Assembly (NCBI GenBank): GCA_019426215.1
Contig: CM033397.1
Coordinates: 31,126,480-31,190,479, forward strand
Source: Buddleja alternifolia
Lineage: Eukaryota > Streptophyta > Magnoliopsida > Lamiales > Scrophulariaceae
Length of the DNA stretch: 64,000 bases
Direction of reading: 5' to 3'
A model generated the notes under the pieces. The model searched no databases. It had not been told where the DNA came from and saw only the letters and a program-made list of their open reading frames with translations. The first letter of the stretch is position 1. Every line of letters begins with the position of its first letter. Below, in pieces: positions 57,114-64,000 of the stretch. Both the position numbers and the translations under genes were made by a program.

Positions 57114-57640
57114 CGAGAGGGCCATGTTTTCTATATATATAGGGCATGTAGCTTAAGAGTGTGAAGTGTATTTAATCCTATAAATTAAGATGTAGCGACA
57201 ATTTAGTCATCTGAAATAGGCAGAGTCTATTTTGTTCCTAAAATGCCACCCCAAGTTAGGATAAAAATAATTGCAATTTTACCATTTTGTTTCCATAAAG
57301 AGTTCTATTTTTTTATGATATATTCTTTATTTTCTAAAGTATACGTATACATGAGCTGTGCTCTCATTAGGAGAAGTCTCGGATTGATGAAGTGAATTGA
57401 GCATAGATGTTTTCAATTCATTGATTTGTATACATTGACATGTATAAAAATCTTTTGCTTCTTTTGATTTTGTTTTGGTCTTTTTTTATTTCTTCTCTTG
57501 TTGCACATCAATTTATATACATCACCTTTGCTTATATGGGGCTTTCAGTTATTGTTCATTTCTACGTTATTTTATTCTTTTAGAAAAACAATCAATTTCA
57601 TTCAAGTTCTTAAACAATGCCGAAAATAATGTAATAGCTC
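57114..57640. other. Non-coding region left of copia C
   Basis: No gene or repeat recognised. Before the copia C insertion this joined directly to the sequence at 62321. Confidence 0.4.
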
Positions 57641-57645
57641 GGTAA

Positions 57646-57912
57646 TGTTGAACTTCATGGAAGCCATGGACGAGAGAGAAAACGAGAGGAAACTTGGGGA
57701 AGAATTTTAGATTTCTGTATTGAATGAAAAGTGTACTGTACAACCTCTAAAATGAGCTTACACTTGCTATTTATACAAACCCTTAACCACTAAATATTTT
57801 AGCTAACAAACTTAACTAATCTGGCTAATTACAAAATTACCACTATAACTAATTTAACAAACCGAGCTAACCTAACAGCTGTAATTACATCTATGTCCTT
57901 CTTCATTTAACA
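57646..57912 (-). repeat. 3' LTR of copia C
   Basis: 267 bp, TGTTGAAC...ATTTAACA on the plus strand; bounded on the left by TSD GGTAA. Confidence 0.92.
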
Positions 57913-58735
57913 TTTCCCCTCAAGTAGGTGGGTGCAATAGATTGCAAACACCAAACTTGCCAAAAAAAAAAACTGGATTTGAGGCTTTGCAAGTGCCTTT
58001 GTAAATAGATCAGCAGGTTGCAACTTTGTGGGTATGTAGCTTGGCTGGATCAGCCCTTCTTGCGCCTTTTCTCTCACCAAGTGGTAGTCCAACTCAATGT
58101 GTTTGGTGCCCTCGTGGAATACAAGATTGGAAGCTATATGTAAAGCAACTTGACTGTCACTAGATAATGGAATTGGACACAAATTAGTAACCATGCATGA
58201 ACTCCTTCAACAAATTTGTGAGCTAAGTTAATTCACAACAAACTGATGCCATTGCTCTATATTCAGATTCTATTGATGAACGTGATACCGTGGTTTGCTT
58301 CTTTGTTTTCTAGGATATAAGAGCACCTCCCAACTTCACACAATATCCAGTGATGGACCTTCTTGTCATAGGGCAAGTAGCCCAATCCACATCACAGAAA
58401 GCTTCCAATTTCAACTCTCCTTTTGATGGAAACAACAACCATTGTCCTAATGTTCCTTTAGCATATTTCAGCAACTTGTATGCCATTCTTAAGTGTGGTT
58501 CTCTAGGCTTTGACTTTAATTGGCTGAGTATATGAATAGGGTAAGCTAGATCAGGTCTAGAAATGGTGAGATACACTAATCTGCCAACCAATCTTTTGAA
58601 CATTGATGGATCTTGCAACTCTTCTCCATCTATGGAGTTAAGTTTGTGATTTTGCTCCATGGGTATATTGCTTATTTTAGCTCCAGATAGACCAGCATCT
58701 TCTACAAGACCATGTGCATACTTTCTTTGGTTCAA
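57907..58735 (-). pseudogene. pol: Copia C RNase H region
   Basis: Minus-strand 58735-58310 carries the end of RT (RLVGRLVYLTISRPDLAYPI) and the RNase H start KLEAFCDVDWATCPMTRRSI. After a break near 58250, 58194-57907 has DSQVALHIASN, KHIELDYHLVREKAQEGLI and the C-terminal QPADLFTKAL typical of copia pol ends. At least two frameshifts. Confidence 0.85.
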
Positions 58736-58770
58736 ATATATCCCATCTGAATTTCTAATAATCTCAAATC

Positions 58771-59538
58771 CTAGAAGTACTTGAGATTGCCCAAGTCTTT
58801 GATCTTAAACTTGTCATCTAACAGCTTCTTGAACTTATCAATGATCTCCTTGCTAGTTCCAGTAATGACCACATCATCTACATAGACATGTAATGCAGTA
58901 AAGTGTCCATTATCAAGCCTAGTGAACAATGAGTGATCACACTGTGACTGTTTGAAGCCAGCTTCAATGAGTGTTGATGAGAGCTTCTCAAACCACTGTC
59001 TAGAGGCTTGCTTTAGCCCATACAGTGACTTTGTGAGCTTGCAAACAGGATGATTCATAGCATTCCCCCTCATGTCCAAGCCTGGAGGAAGTTTCATATA
59101 AACTTCCTCATGAAGATCCCCATGAAGGAAGGCATTATTCACATCCAATTGTACCAAAAACCAATTCTTGAGATCATCCAAAGCTAGAAGAACCCTAACA
59201 GTAGTCATTTTGGCTACTAGAGCAAATGTATCAAAATAGTCCAACCCTTCAGTTTGTGTGTATCCTTTGGCAACTAACCTTGCCTTGTATCTCTCAATTG
59301 AGCCATCAGGAAGACATTTGATCTTGTAAACCCACTTACAACCCACAACTCTCTTTCCAGGGGGTAAATCAGTTATGAACCAGGTGTTGTTATCCTCCAA
59401 AGCTTTAATTTCCAAAGCCATGGCTTTTCTCCACTTAGGGTTGGTATAAGCCTCAGAATAAGAAGAAGGTTCATGCGGTATATGCACATAATTAAGAAAA
59501 CGAAGAGAACTAGTAGAATGAAAAGGAAAAAGAAACAC
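58771..59538 (-). pseudogene. pol: Copia C reverse transcriptase
   Basis: Minus-strand open frame with [60 protein letters not shown] and the intact catalytic motif [12 protein letters not shown]. It ends at DLGNLKYF, where a stop or frame change at about 58765 separates the connection domain (continues 58735). Standard RT of plant copia elements; the catalytic residues are intact here. Confidence 0.88.
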
Positions 59539-59559
59539 AATTAGGACCAGTGCTAGTAT

Positions 59560-60150
59560 TATTGATCAAGTTAGAATGACAAACATAGTCTTGATGTCAC
59601 CTTGGGGGAGCTCTTGGTCTAGAAGACTGTCTGAGGGTAGAAGCAGGAGGATTTGGAGATAGAGGTTGTGGTGGAAGTGGAGTAGAGATAGTAATTTCAG
59701 AATAGTCAGAAGGGAAAGGGAGAACAAAAGAATCATGAGGGGAAAGAGAAGAAAAGGGAAAAATGTGCTCAAAGAATTGTACATCTCTACTGACAAATAT
59801 CTTTTGAGAAGAAAGATCAAATACTTTGTATCCTTTTTGGCCATAAGGGTAACCAATGAACACACATTTGGTGGCCTTGACATCAAATTTATCTCTGAGT
59901 GGTGAAGGAGAGGATGCAAAACATAGACAACCAAAGATTTTTAAGTGAGAGTAATTGGGGGCAATGTGAAAAAGGAGTTCAAAGAAAGATTTGTGTTGTA
60001 AAACAGAACAAGGGAGTTTGTTGATTAAGTGGGTGGCAGTGAGGACACACTAACCCCAAAACTGTATTGGTAAGGAAGCTTGGAACCTAAGGGCTCTAGC
60101 AAGCTCAAGAACATGTCTATGTTTTCTCTCAGGTATGCCATTTTGTTGAG
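59560..60150 (-). pseudogene. pol: Copia C integrase C-terminal region
   Basis: Minus-strand 59863-59597 contains [20 protein letters not shown] and the serine/proline-rich linker before RT. 60253-60050 has CVYTPQQNGIPERKHRHVLE, with the Glu of the DDE triad. Split by frameshifts from the core at 60129-61283. Confidence 0.82.
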
Positions 60151-61283
60151 GGGTGTATACACAACTGCTTTGGTGTATGACATGCACCATGATTAAGAAA
60201 ATGAGTGTTAAGGGCATGATTGAAGAATTCTGTTCCATTATCAGTCCTAACAACCTTGATTGAAGATTTGAATTGATTGGAAACTAAGTGAAAGAAAGAG
60301 ATTAACAAGGAAGGGACTTCGGTTTTGGATGTCATAAGGTAACACCAAGTATTTCTTGTAAAATCATCAACAATGGTTAAGAAATATTTATAGCCATTAT
60401 GAGTGGGGGTTTCATAAGGGCCCCAAACATCATAGTGTATCAAATCAAAAGCTTGAACAGAAGCAATATCTCTTTTATTGAAAGGCAATCTTGTTTGCTT
60501 TGCCAGTGAACAAATTGTACAATCAACATGTTTGACAGAATGTAAACCATCGAGAAAAGGCACTAGATGTTTGCGTTTGTCTAAAGAAGTATGTCCTAAT
60601 CTAAGGTGCCAAAGTACAGTTTTATCATGAAAAGAAGGAGTAATATCCTTTGAAATGGAAAGAGAAGAAAAATGAGATCCCTGACTTGAAGTGGCAAGAC
60701 AATATAAGCCACTTAACTGTTTACCAAGGTCCACGTGAGTCTTCAGCACTTGGTCCTGCAAGATGCAAGAGTTAGCAGTAAAGAGGACATTGTAATGTGA
60801 ATCTTGTGTGAGTTTGCTGATTGACAACAAGTTGTATTTAAAAGATGGAACATAGAAGACATGTGTTAAAGTGAGATGTGGAGTGAGGTGCACTGTGCCA
60901 ATGTGTGTGACAGCAGTGGTTGTGCCATCTGGAAGATGGACCATATGTGGTGGATTCAGATTTATTGGTGCTGACAAATAGGAAAAATAAGACGTTATAT
61001 GATCTGTGGCTCCACTATCCAAGATCCAGTCTGAGGGAGTGCGTGAAAAAGAGAGACAATAACTTATACCTACAAGATGAGTATGTGTGTCAACAGATGT
61101 CAAAGAATTATTGTGTAAAAGGGAAAGGAGTTGATTGATTTGATCATGAGTGAGCTGAGGGGGTGGAGTAGAAGTTGTGGCACTGGAGAGTGGTTGCTCA
61201 GAAAGGTTCACTTCACCTGCTCCATGACCAAAAGAACCCAAGGATTGAGAGTCAAGGGTAGTAGGTGGAATAAGCGTCTTCAA
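60129..61283 (-). pseudogene. pol: Copia C protease and integrase core
   Basis: A long minus-strand frame (384 codons). Protease active site WILDSGATDHITSYFS near residue 84-100; GAG-pre-integrase HLRLGHTSLDKR with the HHCC cysteines CTICSLAKQ; integrase core DLIHYDVWGPYETPTHNGYK and VVRTDNGTEFF holding the first and second catalytic Asp. It ends near 60129; the third residue (Glu) lies in the neighbouring frame, so a frameshift broke the core. Confidence 0.88.
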
Positions 61284-61908
61284 TTCCAGGTAGTGGTTTC
61301 ATAAGAAGAATTTGGCCCCTAACAAGCTTAAAAAATTCATTAAGGCCCATGACAAACTGCATAAGTTTCTGTTGTTCCAGTTGATCTTCCCAGGCACGCA
61401 ATACTTCACAGTGCAAATCAGTTCTACATACAGGTAAGGGGATCATAGCATTAAGTTGGTCCCATAGTTGTTTCAAACGAGTAAAATAGGTCTCAACATT
61501 CATGTTCTCTTGAGTGCAAGCAGAGATCGATTTTCTTAAGCCATAAATTTGTGATCCAGTAAAGTTGGAAAATCTTTTGTGCAAGTTCAACCACATAATG
61601 GCAGCAATGCTGCCGTGTAAAATGGATTCACCAATTTCTTTAGAAACCGAGTTAAGGAGCCAGGAAATGACCATATTAGTCACTTGCTCCCATTGTTGAA
61701 GGAGGTCACCATCAGGAGGTCGAGGAATGGTGCCATTAACAAAACCGAGCTTGTTCTTGCAAGCTAGGGCAATTTCCATTGATCTGCGCCAGGGGATGTA
61801 ATTCTCAGTTCCGACGAGTACTTGATTGACCAAAACCATGCCTGGCATATCGGAATTGTGAAGAAGATACGAAGGTTGAATCGCAGCTCCATCAGCCTGA
61901 GGATTCAT
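61252..61908 (-). pseudogene. gag: Copia C gag
   Basis: Start ATG at 61908, right after the leader. MNPQADGAAIQPSYLLHNSD, MVLVNQVLVGTENYIPWRRS, WLNLHKRFSNFTGSQIYGLR and YFTRLKQLWDQLNAMIPLPV match the UBN2-type copia gag. The frame ends after GIEDAYSTYYP at 61252 without a zinc knuckle, so gag C-terminal coding is lost or shifted. The overlap with the next frame at 61252-61283 marks a frame change. Confidence 0.85.
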
Positions 61909-62034
61909 GGCGAATCGAAGAATAAAAATCCAAAAAAAAATTGAGAAATTCGGATGAAAAGATGAAGAATAGCGTAGATCTTCAAAAAAAAAAGTTGAAG
62001 ATTCAAGAAAATCTTCAAGAATTGGATCGACAAT

Positions 62035-62046
62035 GCTCTGGTACCA
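62035..62046 (-). other. Primer-binding site of copia C
   Basis: TGGTACCAGAGC on the minus strand, immediately after the 5' LTR end CAACA. One base differs from the usual initiator-Met site. Confidence 0.85.
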
Positions 62047-62315
62047 TGTTGAACTTCATGGAAGCCATGGACGAGAGAGAAAACGAGAGGAAAATTGGGG
62101 AAGAATTTCAGATTTCTGTATTGATTGAAAAGTGTACTGTACAACTTCTAAAATGAGGTTACACTTGCTATTTATAGACAAACCCTTACCCACTAGATAT
62201 TTTAGCTAACAAACTTAACTAATCTGGCTAATTACAAAATTACCACCATAACTAATTTAACAAACCGAGCTAACCTAACAGCTGTAATTACATCTTTGCC
62301 CTTCTTCATTTAACA
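62047..62315 (-). repeat. 5' LTR of copia C
   Basis: 269 bp; bounded on the right by TSD GGTAA; TATA-like TGCTATTTATAGAC near 62168 (inverted in element orientation). Confidence 0.92.
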
Positions 62316-62997
62316 GGTAAACTACCTACAAATTCTAGTAAAGTCAGTAATAACTGCTGAAACATCAAATTACACAAATATACCAAGAATCCATGAACAA
62401 AAGATAAGCAAACATTTAAGAGAGAACAACTCTAATCCAGAACCCGAACTCTCATTTGTGAGGCAATTAAAAGAATTAGCTACTTAAAGAAGCAAAATCG
62501 AGATGTTTTGCCGTTGTCAACACACGTGTGCAGAAATTGGAGGCAAAAGTAGACGTCTTGTTGCTCCTACGGCAATGGGTGGAGATGGGGCGGCATTGAA
62601 GGAGGGGAAAGATGCTTTGTATGTGTCAATGAGGCGGATAGTAGTTGTTGTGGACAGTACAAAGATGAAGAGTGAAAGAGGGAAAGGGAGTTAGGTAAGT
62701 GACTAGAGCTTTTTTCAATTCAAAGCTTCTACTATACGTTCCGTGTTACACTTTCTATTATACGCATAGATGTGTGAAAAATGTATGCACTGGTGATTAA
62801 GATACGTAGAGAGAAAATTATATAATATGGATAAAAATCAGAGATTTCTATCTCTACATCCTAACCGTCCGTATATACACTTGTCATGCACTTATGCGTG
62901 TAACATGAAGTGTAACATATATATGTAACAGAAGATCCAGATTGGTTTTTAAGAGGGATAACTATTTCAAATTCAGAGAAGATGACACAATAGTAAA
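62316..62997. other. Region right of copia C, GC-richer segment with unsupported ORF
   Basis: Continues the sequence left of copia C. 62500-62700 is richer in GC, with an ORF (62503-62694) that shows no domain. It may be an untranslated region or promoter of a gene outside the window; nothing supports a product. Confidence 0.35.
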
Positions 62998-63276
62998 AGA
63001 GTGTTTGGCTAAGCTTACAAACTTTTTAAAACATCTTATAAGATGTTTCAGAATTTATAAGCTCTTACAAAATGTTTGGTAAATTTTTTTAATGAAACAA
63101 CTTATAATCTCTTAAAATAAAATTTTAGCAGCTTATAAGCTCTTAAAAAATAAGTAATAAAATCTCAATTAATGTTTTAAGATCTTATAAGTTGAAGAAC
63201 TTATAAGCTCTAAAAATATTTTATAAGCATTAAGAGCTTATAAATTCTTTAAAATAAGTTTAACCAAACACCCTCT
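62998..63276. mobile_element. Small MITE (GTGTTTGG termini)
   Basis: Ends AGAGTGTTTGGCTAAGC and, inverted, AGAGGGTGTTTGGTTAAAC. The interior is built from ACTTATAAGCTCTT-like palindromic phrases. Typical of non-autonomous hAT- or Harbinger-like MITEs; 279 bp; no clear TSD. Confidence 0.65.
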
Positions 63277-63820
63277 AAATCTATTGATCAGGTCAAGATT
63301 GGGGCATTGACTTCTACGATATTTTAATATGTAATGTTATATTGTTCTATCACTGACCTTCATAATTTCAACCCCATAAAACAGTACAAAAAAATAAAAA
63401 TAAATAGTTGCCGCATCATGTAGAATCAGTCTAAAGTTTTTATAACGTTTTGGTACAACACTTTAGTATTATACCAATACATAATAGACACATGTCTATA
63501 AAAATTGTCGCACCATCATGTAAAAACAGTCTAAAATTTTTATAACAATTTAGTGTTACACCATACATTGTAGACACATGTCTATAAAAATTAACAGACA
63601 AATAAAAATTATAATTTATAGACATGTGTCTATTGTGTATTAGCACCACTGTGCCACACACTGCAACCGAAATCATAGACTGAAATAAAAATTAAACTAA
63701 AATAAAATTGACCTTTATCCGAGATAAGGAACTCCTGTTTCCTAGAGAATTTTAAAAAAATAATATAAAAATAAATCCAAATTAAGAAAATAATACACAA
63801 AAAAATAGGTATCAGTAAAT
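63277..63820. repeat. Local direct and inverted repeat of a TAGACACATGTCTA-containing unit
   Basis: Two tandem copies of a roughly 95-bp unit (about 63413-63508 and 63509-63600: ATCATGTA, ACAGTCTAAA, ATAGACACATGTCTATAAAAATT) followed by an inverted piece (63613-63640: TATAGACATGTGTCTATTGTG). No gene. Confidence 0.65.
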
Positions 63821-63825
63821 AATAC

Positions 63826-64000
63826 ATTCCGCGCTTACGTGGCGCGGAATCAGCCCGATTCCGCGCCACGTAAGCGCGGAATAAATAAAAATATTTTTTT
63901 TTTAAATTTTCGGCCATTCCGCGCTTACGTGGCGCAGAATGGCCAAAATGTTTTTTTTTTTTATTTTAGTCATTCCGCGCCACGTGGGCGCGGAATGAGC
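63826..64000. repeat. Array of GC-rich palindromes with CACGTG-like centres
   Basis: 63826-63850 and 63858-63882 are perfect 25-bp inverted copies around a 7-base loop. Each is itself nearly palindromic (ATTCCGCGC...GCGCGGAAT). A third unit near 63917-63941 (one mismatch) and a fourth near 63971-63996 with the core CACGTGG follow, separated by poly-T/A. The array runs off the window. Confidence 0.85.

Larger units (their letters stand above)
57646..62315 (-). mobile_element. Ty1/copia retrotransposon C, near-complete
   Basis: LTRs 57646-57912 and 62047-62315; perfect TSD GGTAA at 57641-57645 and 62316-62320. Minus-strand order: gag, protease, integrase, RT, RNase H. Primer-binding site TGGTACCAGAGC (62035-62046, minus) resembles the initiator-Met site TGGTATCAGAGC. 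Polypurine tract GAGGGGAAA (57913-57921, minus). By my reading the two LTRs differ at about ten positions plus a 2-bp indel (near 4%), so the insertion is older than A. Several frame breaks inactivate pol. Confidence 0.93.

Noticed and set aside
62503..62694. 63-codon ORF in a GC-richer segment
   Set aside because: No domain, no splice context and no relatives recognised; may be an untranslated region.

Overview
This is plant nuclear DNA, almost certainly from a eudicot. It is AT-rich, has no operons or bacterial signals, and carries plant-specific transposon lineages: Tat-type Ty3/gypsy with two RNase H domains, Ty1/copia, CACTA, Mutator-like (MULE), hAT-like and Harbinger-like elements. I recognise no intact host gene. 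The window is a nest of insertions, and most of the evidence is target-site duplications (TSDs), terminal inverted repeats (TIRs) and broken transposon proteins. The species cannot be named from the sequence. Layout, left to right: (1) 1-9148 is the 3' part of a Tat-type gypsy element on the + strand. It holds gag fused by deletion to RT, then RNase H, a second RNase H, integrase remnants, a 62/36-bp tandem repeat in the 3' region, an antisense spliced gene, and the 3' LTR. A solo LTR (6904-8549) sits at the junction of the antisense gene and the 3' LTR. (2) 9149-16725 is old, layered debris: a copia gag, a SINE-like fragment, two copies of a TTTCG-rich repeat, a non-autonomous MULE with a perfect 9-bp TSD and a foldback element inside it, LINE fragments and a hAT-like remnant. 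(3) 16726-22625 is a second, decayed Tat-type gypsy element (leader, gag, protease, start of RT), cut off inside RT. (4) 22626-28954 holds a MULE transposase gene without its catalytic core, an antisense GRF zinc-finger pseudogene, a solo SIRE-like LTR and a hAT-like repeat. (5) 28955-45686 is one CACTA element of 16.7 kb with matching termini and an AAA TSD. It contains apparent captured host exons, a hAT element with a perfect 8-bp TSD, a 43-bp minisatellite and two related gag-deleted copia elements (A and B), each with a perfect 5-bp TSD. (6) About 45725-49093 is a large symmetrical foldback structure: two arms of short palindromes around 14 units of a ~185-bp repeat, four in one orientation and ten in the other. 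(7) 49143-50467 is a Harbinger-like element holding a 70-codon ORF of unknown origin. (8) 50919-55760 is a second CACTA element (TTT TSD). It carries a spliced accessory gene ending in a Ulp1-type cysteine protease domain but no recognisable transposase, and it is inserted in a small MITE. (9) 57646-62315 is a nearly complete copia element (C) on the minus strand with matching LTRs, a primer-binding site and a GGTAA TSD. (10) The window ends in a cluster of GC-rich palindromes with CACGTG-like centres. How the parts work together: few of the genes look functional. The copia A/B pair lacks most of gag, both CACTA elements lack a visible transposase and the MULE lacks its catalytic domain, so these could have moved only with proteins supplied in trans. 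The order of insertion can be read from interrupted TIRs and TSDs.
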